A stretch of 64,000 bases of DNA from assembly GCA_012064415.1 (NCBI GenBank), contig SSNU01000119.1, positions 451,945 through 515,944 on the forward strand, written 5' to 3'. Shown here in pieces: positions 45,890 to 56,936 of the stretch. Made by a program: the position numbers and the translations under genes. The stretch's first letter is position 1, and every line of letters starts with the position of its first letter. The stretch comes from Gyrodactylus bullatarudis (lineage: Eukaryota; Platyhelminthes; Monogenea; Gyrodactylidea; Gyrodactylidae). Under the pieces are notes generated by a model. It worked only from the letters and a program-made list of their open reading frames with translations. It was not told where the DNA came from and ran no database searches.

Positions 45890-47767
45890 CTAGTAGCATG
45901 GACAAAGAAAAATAGTTAAAGTGTCATTGAGTTTGCTGCATTGAAAGAGAAAAACGGAAGTAGAACATTTACCATCTATTCTATCCTGATTGGTTAATGT
46001 AAAAAATGTATACAAATTGTACAATGTAATGATGGACGGAAAAAGAAACTCTATATACTGCTCAATGGTATGAAACAAGTTTTTAATGTTTTCCACATTG
46101 CAGACAGAGTGGGAAAATTGGAGAAAATACAAAGGAAGTTTATCATTGAGTTTTGCTCTATCAGTGACCAGCTTGAGTACAATTCAATTATAATCTACTG
46201 TTCAATCTACTGTTTCTTTGCAGTTAAAAAGTTCTTTTAATCACAAAATTTCGAGTAAAATGGCCAATTTTTGAACTTGCGCCAAGATTTTTCAATGAAT
46301 TTTACTACAAGAAATGACAAAGTGTAAATCTATGGGTTATGTAGAAAAAATTAAGTATTTACTCAAAGATATGGCTCAATAACTCATTGCATCAGTTTTT
46401 AAACAGGAACAAGTGCGTTTAGATGAAAAAATCTTCTTCAGCCATAACCTTTTGGACATGGTAACACAGTCGATTAGGAGTGGCCTCCATTCCTGAATAT
46501 GCCACTAGATACATGGGAAGTTTCCCCTGAAGAGAACTCTGTCAGGAAAGAGATGATTAAATCTAATACAATGGAATCTAAAAAAAGTAGTAAATTGTCC
46601 CCATGGAAACTCTTCATGGATTATTACTCTTCCAAGATCATATTGTCTCACTATATACTCTAGGCTAAATAAAGGAAAACAGTAAAAAAATTCGTATTTT
46701 TTGAGTAGATTAGGTGCCAAATTCATTTTGAAGCAGCATAGTAGATGCTGTGAAAAATGGATTTCCTTAGATGTTAAATTGAACTAGCAGATAGTTCGAT
46801 CTGAAATTTGATCTAATGAATCATTTTTCAACTCTTATAATTTTATTTATGCTCTCTTCTAAGAAGCTAATTTATCTTTTAGAAAAGCAAAATATTCTTG
46901 AAGTTATTGTATTTACTGATTAATCCTTGCACTGGAAATGAGGTACAGTAGGAATTACAAGCCTTACAACTTTTTTAAATTGATATCAGATAAGTGAAAA
47001 ACCAGGTAATCTTTGTGATACAATTGATACTCACTGAGTATTAATCAGTCATAACAGTGATGAGTGGAGGAAATGATCTGGAAAAAGTCAAAACTGTCTA
47101 AACAAAGAGAGGAGGGGTTAAATGTCAACTAAAAATGCTATTTCTTGTATCGGTCAAATAAGAGCTAATTTTTCGATAAGATTGATACCAAACTTTTTTA
47201 AGGAAATAAAAACTTATAGCATCAAATTGTTTTTTTTGTTAGACAAAACACTTAAATTTGTACAAATATAGAAAATACAAAATAAATATAGCATAATCTG
47301 CGATGAAAAGGTTCTCTTTTTTAAATAATAAATAAATATAATAAAATTAAAATTGTTCAATAATTATCATTATTCTCAGAAATAGAATAGGACTCATAAA
47401 ATTTTCTAACTATAAATGCATATCTACGAACCCAGAGAGGGTTAATCCCTGAGATCGAGATAAGCGCATTGCACGAGTCCAAATGAGGATATAGGGAATG
47501 TAGAAATCTATATTGCACCCGGTCAATTGTTAGAGATTGAGCGTTATTCAAATAAGGTAAAAGAATATATTTGCTAACAGATCATGTAAGAGAATAACAA
47601 CCAACGATAGACGACTCTTACGAAAAAAAAATTTGAAGTTTGGGGAAAGATAAATTGGATAAAACTAATTAATCATACAGAATGAAAGAGATTCCAAGAG
47701 TAATAGATTACGCGAAATTAGAATATCAGAACTGAATTTGTGAATAAATCAAATACCAATAAAACAG
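45890..47767. other. Gene-poor gap before the CAP cluster
   Basis: 1.9 kb without a supported gene. The minus frame at 47357-47551 faintly resembles the tail of a non-LTR reverse transcriptase, but too weakly to annotate. Confidence 0.35.
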
Positions 47768-47776
47768 TATAAAAGG
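47768..47776 (+). promoter_or_regulatory. TATA box of CAP gene A
   Basis: TATAAAAGG, 31 bp before the ATG at 47807, implying a very short 5' UTR. Genes B and C have equivalent boxes. Confidence 0.7.
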
Positions 47777-47806
47777 AAAGGTTTTCTGTGAGAACATTAC
47801 AAGAGA

Positions 47807-49127
47807 ATGTATATTTTAGCTATCGTATTGTTCATGGTTAGTCTGAGGGCAGACTTTGCCTCAGACATGCTCGATGCTCATAACAATTATAGACTCGGTC
47901 TTCTCAATGGTACTGAAACGAGGCAGCCACAAGCCCAAACAATGCCAATGATGACATGGGACCCTACACTGGCGGCAAAGGCCCAAGAATGGGCAGATAA
48001 CTGTGTCTTTAAACATTCCTCGGATGAATTTCGAACAATCCCTGGCTTTGACTATCTCGGTGAGAATATTGCTGCAGGAACCAACTATGCAGATGGCAGA
48101 AAGTGAGATAAGTTTATTACTTACATTCTCAGAGCTGTCCACGCATGGTACGGAGAGATCGTTGACTATATATACGAAACGAATACATGTAACAAGAAAT
48201 GCGGTCATTATACCCAAGTGGTTTGGGCCAACTCAGTCAAATTAGGTTGTGGTACAAAACGATGTCCAAACTTTTTTGGAACTTATGCTGCAGATTTTAT
48301 CGTTTGCATGTATGGTCCAGGGTATGTTTTAAAATAAAAGGTAAATTCCTCTCATTTTTAGTGGAAATTGGGATGGCGAGAAACCATATGTTAGCGTTAG
48401 TAATGCCAATGGCAACAACAATCTATCTGAATCCAGTACATCTACCACCACGTTGGCTCCAGAGCCCACAACCACAGCAACAACGACTGTTGCGATCCCA
48501 GATCCCACAACAACAACAACTAAGGAGCCCTCAACCATGACGACAACAACTCAGAATCCAATCGTCAAGCCTACGATTCCAGTTATTGTTGATAACACTG
48601 AGAACATGGTTCAAATTCATAATAGATATAGACAGGCTGTCCTCGATGGTACTGAGGCACGATTGCCCAAGGCAAAGACCATGCCAATGCTAGTTAGAGA
48701 TGAAAATCTTCATCAATCTGCCAAGAAAATTGCCGCCAAATGTAAATTTGGTATAACTGCAAGAAAGGAATTGTATGATAAACGCTTCACAGTTGTAGGT
48801 AGCACATATGCTTACGAAGCAACATCAGACGAGACGTAAGTTAACATCATTTAAACTGAGTTCTTCTATTGCCTTTTTTCCTAAAGCATAGTGGAGAGTT
48901 GGTACAGGGCTGTTAGTGAATACAATTTTCAAGCGAATTCTTGCAGTTTCTTCTGCGACTACTTTAAGCAGATTGTAAGTGCCAAAACAACAAAATTGGG
49001 GTGTGCAAGAAACATCTGTAAGGATTGGGACTATGTCGTCTGTCTGTATGGACCTGCGTAAGTTGGATTTTGCTCACATTCTTCATCTAGATCTGATCGG
49101 AAAGCTAGACCATATGTGGCAGCATAA
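47807..49127 (+). CDS. Secreted double-CAP (SCP/antigen-5) protein, gene A
   Basis: Exons 47807-48102, 48133-48321, 48362-48835, 48887-49057, 49091-49127 (phases agree) give about 388 aa. Signal peptide MYILAIVLFMVSLRADFA, then a first CAP domain with LDAHNNYR, MTWDPTLAAKAQEWAD, LGENIAAG, HYTQVVWANS and CPNFFG...VCMYGPGGNW, the full CAP signature including GENI and HYTQVVW. A Thr/Pro-rich linker (TTTATTT, TTTTTKEP) leads to a second CAP domain that keeps VQIHNRYRQAVLDGTEARLP and KLGCARNICKDWDYVVCLYGP. The second domain has lost GENI and the metal-binding His motif (CDYFKQIV in place of HYTQVVW). Introns are 30, 40, 51 and 33 nt. The CAP superfamily includes venom allergens and salivary or parasite secreted proteins; the role here is unknown. 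Confidence 0.9.
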
Positions 49128-50126
49128 AATACAAGCGAAGAATAAATACAAGATTCGGATAAAAACAGTTATTCTTACTTGAATTATATCTCACAGAAAT
49201 TCAAAGTTGACTCATCTAAAGATATTTTATGGGCATTCATTTAGTCTATTCAAAATATACAAATCTAAAAATTGCTGTTTATACAGTCGGCTGCCAAGCT
49301 CATTGGACATCCTTGTTTGAGAAATTGCGATAGATTTTTTGATCGATTCATGTTCTATTCCTACTAAAATACATTAAAAACATGTAAGGCTTGTGAAGTT
49401 AACGATGATGAGCTTTAACGAACATGAACCAATTCTACGGGATTGCTCTTTCTTTGATTCCAATAATAAATAATACATTGAAAAATGAGTCACTTTGAAA
49501 GAAATAATTCAAAGAATAAAATTCTTAAACTTGGTGTTAATGAAAAGTCTAATCTGGGATTTCTATTCGTAAATTTCGAACTTATCTATAGTAACCTTTT
49601 GATCGGCTTTCAAATGTGTTTATGTCTCATTGAAAAAGTTTTTTCCTTTTAGTAAAAGTTGATTCGACACGATAACAAGCCAATAGAACATTCTATACCT
49701 TCTAAAGATATATTACATACATGAAAAACTACGAATGAAAACAGAGCACATGGATAATATCCATTGGATATAGATCAGGTATAGATTGGTAGTTGTTTCA
49801 CAAATCGCAAAAAAACTACCATAGAACTGAAATACTCAATAACTTGGGAGGTTCAAGTGTAAACTGAAAAATCATATTGGCCTCACATATCAGTTCTTAT
49901 CTTATTCTTGAAAAGTTCAGGTAAATATTATTCAGTCCAAGGATCTCTTGAACGTAATTTACTTTGAGAAACTATAGAATGAAATATTCAACATTCTCAT
50001 CTGTTCCTAGTACACTCTAATTATTGATCAATCAAATTGAATTGCAAGGCTAGGCAAAGCTTTGATAAATTTTGCCGAATATTTGAAAATCAAAATAATC
50101 AATTTCATTATTCTCTAAAAGCAATA
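49128..50126. other. Gap between CAP genes A and B
   Basis: 1 kb, AT-rich, with AAGAATAAA at about 49138-49146 for gene A polyadenylation. No gene remnant recognised. Confidence 0.4.
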
Positions 50127-50136
50127 TATATAAAGG
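50127..50136 (+). promoter_or_regulatory. TATA box of CAP gene B
   Basis: TATATAAAGG, 43 bp before the ATG at 50179. Confidence 0.65.
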
Positions 50137-50178
50137 AATTCTTGATAAAGAGTTATTGATGAAAATTGTAACAAGAGA

Positions 50179-50820
50179 ATGTATCTTTTAGCTATCGTAT
50201 TGTTCATGGTTAGTCTGAGGGCAGACTTTGCCTCAGACATGCTCGATGCTCATAACAATTATCGTCTCGGTCTCCTTAATGGTACTGAGACGAGGCAGCC
50301 TCAAGCTCTGATAATGCCTATGATGACATGGGACACTACACTGGCAGCAAAAGCTCAAGATTGGGCGCGTCGCTGTGTCTTTGAGCACTCATCCAATGAA
50401 TCCCGCAACATTTCCGGCTTTGGCTATCTCGGCGAGAATATGGCTGCAAGTCGAAATGGTGTGAATTTAGCCGAGTGAGTCTTACTTTGGAATTATATTC
50501 CAGAGCTGTGGATGCCTGGTATAATGAGATCTTTGACTATGATCACGAGACGAGTGGATGCACCAAGGTATGCTGTCATTACACCCAGGTTATTTGGGCT
50601 GACTCAATCAGACTGGGTTGTGGTTCAACTACCTGTCCCAATTTTTTCAATGGCCAGACTGCAGACTTTATCGTTTGTCTGTACAGTCCAGGGTATGTGT
50701 AATTATTAAATTCAACTTTGAATATCCTTTAGAGGTAACTGGGCTGGCCAGAAACCTTATATTAGTGTCGACTCTGTTGCATCTACATCGTCTACAGTAC
50801 AGATAACTACATCCCCATAA
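50179..50820 (+). CDS. Secreted single-CAP protein, gene B
   Basis: Exons 50179-50474, 50504-50692, 50733-50820 give 190 aa. Same exon lengths as the first domain of genes A and C (296 and 189 nt), with introns of 29 and 40 nt. Signal peptide, LDAHNNYR, LGENMAAS, CCHYTQVIWADS, VCLYSPG and GNWAGQKPY: one complete CAP domain with all signature residues. The third exon runs into a short Ser/Thr tail and stops where A and C continue into linker and second domain, so B is either the ancestral single form or a shortened copy. Confidence 0.92.
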
Positions 50821-51114
50821 CCGACTTGGAATATATCGAATGATTTGAGCAAGTTTATTTATTTTCCTATTGTATTAATAAATTTGATTTTCATCTTATT
50901 TCTGTTATGATTATTTCTTGGACTAATCAATAGATAGGCAATATGAATCTAAAAGTTTAGAGAATGAATTCTACAAGAATCAATCATTCAAAAGGTGTGT
51001 AAGGAAATCGAAAAATTAGTCAGGTTTTACTAATGATTAATAAGTTAATTGAAAGAGTGTTGAAAATAATCCATAGATAAATCGTTTCCTTGTAAGATGA
51101 GAGACAGATACGGG

Positions 51115-51122
51115 TATAAATA
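51115..51122 (+). promoter_or_regulatory. TATA box of CAP gene C
   Basis: TATAAATA, about 39 bp before the ATG at 51161. Confidence 0.65.
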
Positions 51123-51160
51123 GAAGACACTTTAATAATAAGAATCTCTTGGAAATCAAA

Positions 51161-53021
51161 ATGTATATTTTAGCTATCGTATTTTTAATGACTAGTCTGA
51201 GGGCAGACTTTGCCTCAGACATGCTCGATGCTCATAACAATTATAGACTCGGTCTTCTCAATGGTACTGAAACGAGGCAGCCACAAGCCCAAACAATGCC
51301 AATGATGACATGGGACCCTACACTGGCGGCAAAGGCCCAAGAATGGACAGATAACTGTGTTTTCGAAGACTCGTCCGATTTATTCCGCAGAATACCCGGC
51401 TACGAGTATGTAGGCGAAAATATTGCGGCAGGAACCAACTATGCTAATGTAACAGAGTGAGATAGGTTTGTTACTTACATTCTCAGAGCTGTCCACGCAT
51501 GGTACGAGGAGATTGTTGACTATGTATACGAAACGAATACATGTAACAAGAAATGTTGTCATTATACCCAAGTGGTTTGGGCCAACTCAACCAAACTAGG
51601 CTGTGGTAAGACTAGATGTCCAAATTTGTTCAAGGGTTTAACTGCAGACTTTATCGTTTGCATGTATAGTCCGGGGTATGTTCAAAATAAAAGGTAAATT
51701 CCTCTCTTTTTTAGCGGAAATTGGGTTGGTGAGAAACCTTATGTTAGCGTTGGTCCTGTTATAAGCCCAGCTAATACTATTCCTACAACACCTGTTCCAA
51801 CTACGACCACAACCACGACGACACCTGCACCAACTACGACCACAACCACGAAGACGACACCTGTGCCTGTCCAAACAAGAATAGGACCTACGACAAATAC
51901 TCCACCAGGAGTTGTCATCGAAAACTCCACTAACATGGTCAAAATCCATAACACCTATAGGCAAGCTATTCTGGCGGGTACTGAAACCCGCTTGCCAAAG
52001 GCTAAAGCATTGCCAAAGATTTCACGGGATAGTGTTCTGGCTGAATCTGCACAAAGAGCTGCTGCTAAATGTCAGTTCATGTTAAAACCGGAAGACTTGG
52101 TTGATACTCGATTCACTGTTTCTGGTAACATTTACAATTCTACTGCATCAGATGAATTGTAAGTTTCTTATAGTTCTTAAATAGTATTTTTTTTTGTTTT
52201 ATGGTTTTATTGAGTTATATAAAAGATAAAATAAATAAATATAAATACAAATAAATATACATAGCATCTCAGGATATAATATGGCGGTTCAAAATAAAAT
52301 AATTTGATTAATCTATGTTCATGAAATATGTGTAATGAGTATTGTAGAAATAAATAAACCTTTCAAGAAATTTCATTAAACATTCTGGGATTAATGAAGA
52401 TTAGCATAGAGGAGACTCTTAGAATAATCAAGTTTGGACCTAATGTGTGACATTGTAGTTTTAATATTAGTCAGGTCATGAGTTTGAGTTCATTTTCACA
52501 AGTTGAAAGTAGACTTTATTCCCTAAGGAGGTTTTAAAAGTAAGAGACAACCATTAAACTACAAGCAAGTAAAATTGAGACTAATCATTAATTACTAATT
52601 ATAATTAGTAATACTAATTTTAATTACAATCCTTTGAAGTAGGGTTAATTTTGATAACTAAAAATCGGAGAAAGAATCTCATGGAAAGAATTAAGTAGTA
52701 TTAGAGGAAGAAATCCTGCGAGTCTGATGCATATTAACCCTTGTCAATAATGGTGATTACATTTAATTTAAAAGCATTGTCGCAGATTGGTACAGTCAAA
52801 TTGTCAACTACAACTATTCCCTCAATAAATGCACTGGAACATGTATTTCTTTCCTCAATATTATAACTGCCTCTTGTACAAAATTGGGCTGTGCCAGAAA
52901 TAACTGCAACGGCACGGAATATGTTGTCTGTCTATATGCAATTGCGTAAGTTGACTTTTTCATTAAAAAATATTTCTCCCTTAGGCCAAACACAAAGTTC
53001 AAGCCATATATTGCTGCTTAA
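51161..53021 (+). CDS. Secreted double-CAP protein, gene C
   Basis: Exons 51161-51456, 51487-51675, 51715-52158, 52775-52945, 52985-53021 give about 378 aa. Start chosen at ATG 51161 (frame upstream lacks ATG). Architecture as gene A: signal peptide, CAP domain with VGENIAAG and CCHYTQVVWANS, Thr/Pro linker (TTTTTTTPAPTTTTTT-like), and a degenerate second domain (CISFLNIITASCTKLGCARN) without GENI or HYTQ. Exons 4 and 5 have exactly the lengths of gene A. The third intron has grown to 616 nt, against 51 in A, by AT-rich insertion. Long stretches of exon 1 and of intron 1 are nearly identical to gene A while neighbouring parts differ, suggesting recent conversion. Confidence 0.9.
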
Positions 53022-53145
53022 AGTGTCTCTTCAATGTAGAATATCAATAAAATGATAATTATTATCTAATGAACCTGTATTGGTTTTTAATTAATATCAT
53101 ACTGTATTTATTGATGGAAAATTTATTAACTGAATTGTTTACCAG

Positions 53146-54731
53146 TTATTTGATGACTCTCTCAACTGTTTGAGCTGTATTCAGAGCCCAACCAAATATT
53201 CCAAAGGTGATCAGGAATATGCCTAGGCATAACTTGGCGTAGAACTTCTTATCCAATCGAACAGGACCATGATTGTCTTGATCTGAATTTGAGGATGATA
53301 CCAGGCTAACTTGATCATCATCTTCTGGGTTAGATGAAATTTTCCTGGCTTCCTTCACAACACCAATACACTCACAATAGATAAGGAGACCTAAGAGAAT
53401 TGAAAAAAGATGAATCAACCTTTGGACTTTCTCCCTTTACGAGATTAGATTAGAGATGAACTTTGTTTTTTAATGTTTACAAAGCTCCATAGCTCAAAGA
53501 ACAAAAAAATAATAAACAAGATTAAATCGGTCCAACTAACCAGGACCAGAATATGAGAACAGGGCAGCCAGTCCACCAAGGAAACTAATGACAACCGTGA
53601 TGTCTGGTATAAATATTGCAAAGACCAAGGTGGAGGAGAACCATAGCAGGGTGAATCCGTAAAAGAAGAGGTTTGACGATGCCAACATTTCGTATTTCTC
53701 ATTGGAAAGAACTTCTTTTAGCAAAGAGAACACTGAAAGACTAAATAAAAATTATCTGTATCTTCTTTTTTGGCATGTTTAGAAAATCTTTTATAATAAT
53801 GATTTACCTACCGCCCACAAAACGACAATACTGGATATGTGGTCATCATTTTGAGGCCAATTAGTCCAGTGCCGACAATTAGAGCAGTGTCTGGAGGAAC
53901 ATAGTTGTCTATTATGTCGGGAAGAATCTTTGACCCGAAGGACCAATAGCCAAAGATTCCTGTAGCTGAATAAACAACCATACAGGTTAGGATGGCAGTA
54001 AGAGCAGATGCAGCAAACTTTTTCAAGTCGTCTTTATCTTTCATAGATGACATAATTGGAATGACACTGACATGAGCTTGATAACCGAAGCAAATTGTCG
54101 GCACAACTAGGAATATATCGGAAAATCTATCTGGTTTAACTTTAATTGGCCCTGGATCCAAGGGAAATATGAAATAGCCCACTACAATGTAAACAACAAT
54201 GTAGATTATTGAAATGAGACCGACGAAACTGCTATATCGAAGGAATCCTATATTTTTAAATAAACATAGGGGAAGAATGACTGTGATTGACGAAATTGCA
54301 ATTAGGAAATTTCTACTCTCATACCAGACTTTAGTAGATTTTGGAGATATGTACAATACCACTTGATCAAATTGATCTCCTATTATAATCAAGTAGGTGA
54401 TGCAACAAAAGAAAATATAAGTGATCAGGCAGACTATTGCAATAAACATGTAATAACGACCACAAACAACGCCGACTGTACTCTCATACGAAGAAGTATT
54501 ATATTTTTTAGCATAATATCCAAGAACAATCATTGATAGACAGGCAGGAATTAATAGAAGAGTCTGTAGGAAAATGGATACAGGAACCCCTCCTGCTTCA
54601 TCATATGCAAATGGAAAGTTGAGTAGACCTGCTCCTAATGCAGCATTTGAGATCATAAATATTGTTGCAATAACTGATATTCCATTCTTGGATGTTTTAA
54701 TACTGACTTGGTCATCTTCTATCTCATCCAT
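53146..54731 (-). CDS. SLC38A7-like: Sodium-coupled amino-acid transporter, SLC38A7/8-like
   Basis: Exons 54731-53812, 53740-53541, 53390-53146 agree in phase and give 454 aa (human SNAT7 is 462). AAAP-fold, eleven predicted TM helices. Family blocks: NAALGAGLLNFPFAY, ITYLIIIGDQFD, WYESRNFLIAISS, PTICFGYQAHVSVIPI, YSATGIFGYWSFG, MMTTYPVLSFCGR, and IPDITVVISFLGGLAA. SNAT7 is a lysosomal glutamine/asparagine exporter; SNAT8 is at the plasma membrane, so location here is inferred. Start is ATG 54731, since the frame upstream has only TTG. An acidic loop sits near the C-terminus (NPEDDDQ). Divergent from CDK10 over 102 bp. Confidence 0.93.
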
Positions 54732-54833
54732 AATAGCATTTAATTTTGTAACATTAAACTCTTGAAACAAATTTTGAGGATGAAAGTTGAGCGTTTGTTT
54801 TAACTCAACGCTATTCTGAAATCTCGATACAAA
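54732..54833. promoter_or_regulatory. Bidirectional promoter region of SLC38A7-like and CDK10
   Basis: 102 bp between two divergent start codons. No TATA box seen, as common for housekeeping genes. Confidence 0.5.
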
Positions 54834-56300
54834 ATGACAGATTGTGAATATCCATCAAAGACACTAGAATTTTGTAGCGTCAAAGACTTGTCATACTTCA
54901 AAGTTGACGAAAAATTCAAAGATGGACTGTGCCGCAGTGTCTCTGACTTTGAAAAAATATGTAAAATTGGAGAGGGAACATATGGAATTGTTTGTACGTT
55001 CTTTTCACTATTCTACATGTCGTTACATCCTATGTAATACATATCTTTTTTTCAAGATCGTGCCAAAGATACAGCAACTAATGAGATCGTTGCGCTGAAA
55101 AAAGTACGCATGGAACATGAAAAAGATGGTATCCCAATTAGCACTCTTAGAGAAATCAGTCTTTTAATGAACCTCAAACACCAAAATGTTGTACAACTAC
55201 GCGAAGTAGTTGTTGGTCGTAATCTCGATAGTATTTATCTCGTCATGGAATATTGTGATCAGGACTTGGCTAGTATTCTTGACAACACTCCAAATCCATT
55301 CACCGAATCACAGGTTAAATGCATCATGCTGCAATTATTCAAAGTTTGTTCTCATTTTCTTATTTTTCCAAATTCTCTTTCACTTTTTTACACATCTTAT
55401 GTGATCTAAGCACGTAGAGATTATATTCAAACTATTTTATTTTGCAGGGTCTAAGATTCCTTCATGAAAATTACATAATCCATCGTGATCTAAAGGTCTC
55501 AAACCTTCTAATGACAGGTCAAGGTTTCGTTAAAATAGCTGACTTTGGTCTGTCTAGATCCACTTTTGCAGAGACCCCAATGACTCCAAAAGTCGTGACA
55601 CTCTGGTATCGGGCACCTGAGCTACTTCTCGGCGATCCAAATCAGACAAAAGCCATTGATATTTGGTCTGCTGGTTGTATAATGGGAGAGCTTTTGTTGC
55701 ATAAGCCTCTCCTGCCTGGAAAAAATGAGATTAATCAACTTGAATTAATAATTGACTTGTTGGGAACTCCATCGGACCAGATTTGGCCTGTATGTAAACT
55801 GTTGAATGTCAATAATTCTTTTCTGATAAATTTCGCTATTTAGGGTATGTCGAAACTGACAAATATGGAAAAAATTAATCTGAAAAAACAGCCGTAAGTG
55901 TTTACCTAGTCTGTTTTAGGTTGAAATTGAATCCAATTCATTTTGAAATGAGCTCAACAATTTCATTTTCAGTTACAATAACCTTCGTCACACATTCCCT
56001 TGGTTAACAGATGCCGGTCTACGCCTTCTCAACTTCCTCTTCATGTATGATCCCACGAAAAGAGCTAGAGCACGTGAATGCTGCCAGAGTTCTTACTTTA
56101 GAGAGCACCCATTGCCCTGTGAACCTGACATGATGCCATCCTTCATACAAACAGTTCTCAAGGAGAAGAAGCCAAAGGATGACGAAAAACCTCCTAGGGG
56201 AGGGAAAAGCGACTCTGAAAATGAAGATGACAACTCGGCTCTATTCGATGCTGCTTTTGATAATCTGGTTAGTGTTTCCATACATTTTTTTCTTGTCTAA
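54834..56300 (+). CDS. CDK10: Cyclin-dependent kinase 10
   Basis: Ser/Thr kinase (cyclin M partner in vertebrates; transcription and cell cycle roles). Exons 54834-54993, 55057-55343, 55448-55789, 55844-55893, 55973-56300 give about 388 aa. Blocks: [14 protein letters not shown] (P-loop), VALKKVRM (catalytic Lys), the PISTLRE helix (PISSLRE in human CDK10), [52 protein letters not shown] and [12 protein letters not shown]. The last two match CDK10 rather than CDK11. The C-terminus is Lys/Glu/Asp-rich. A donor at 56270 (CTG|GTTAGT) could splice on to an exon near 56401; otherwise the frame ends at 56300. Confidence 0.95.
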
Positions 56301-56936
56301 TCATGTAAGAAGATTCCTGAGGTATTTGGTTGATTGATTCTTTATTTATATTATTTATTTATTGATGACAGTCTAACTTGCTTATGAAATGCACTCATAG
56401 GTTGAATCTTTTACATTATAAATCATGTTACCCCCAACAACAACCACTAGATAATTCATCCCTGTGTTTAGTTCAGTAAGAAGATGAGTAAGTTTTAACT
56501 ATTTTTATAATTCCAATGAAAGTATACTCGCAAGTAGATGTGTAATAAATAAATAATTAAAGTTTATATAGAAATAACTATGGGAATCTCTAAAGAGATT
56601 TCAGCCATCTCAATCTGTGTGATTATTCTCTCACAAGCCTATCCAACGACAGAGGGCTTGAGAATGACTTCAACTAGGACTTATAATTGAGAATCCTTAT
56701 AATAATATAGTTAACATGTTATCATTAATTTAGATTAAAAAGAAGCGATGATCAATTGATTGGCCAGACAGTTAGAAATCAAACTTTATCCAAAAAAATT
56801 TCATAAAATTACCCTTTTTTCCTATTTGAATAAATAAATAAATTGTTAATTATAAACTTGTTTTCTTTTCTCTGTATATGCTGAGTATATCATTGCATAA
56901 TGGTTTTTTTATTGTATGTTGAACTATAGTCGAATT
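56301..56936. other. CDK10 to CDC123 gap
   Basis: Same-strand gap with several AATAAATAAAT-like signals near 56545-56560 and 56830-56842. A possible alternative last CDK10 exon lies near 56401-56421. Nothing else recognised. Confidence 0.4.

Noticed and set aside
47357..47551. Minus-strand frame resembling the tail of a non-LTR reverse transcriptase
   Set aside because: Only a weak pattern (RVQ-x-RFL, then RR) and no other RT block nearby; a profile search would be needed.
51638..51964. Minus-strand ORFs rich in Arg/Cys or Val/Gly over CAP gene C
   Set aside because: Reverse reading of the Thr/Pro-rich linker; low-complexity shadow.
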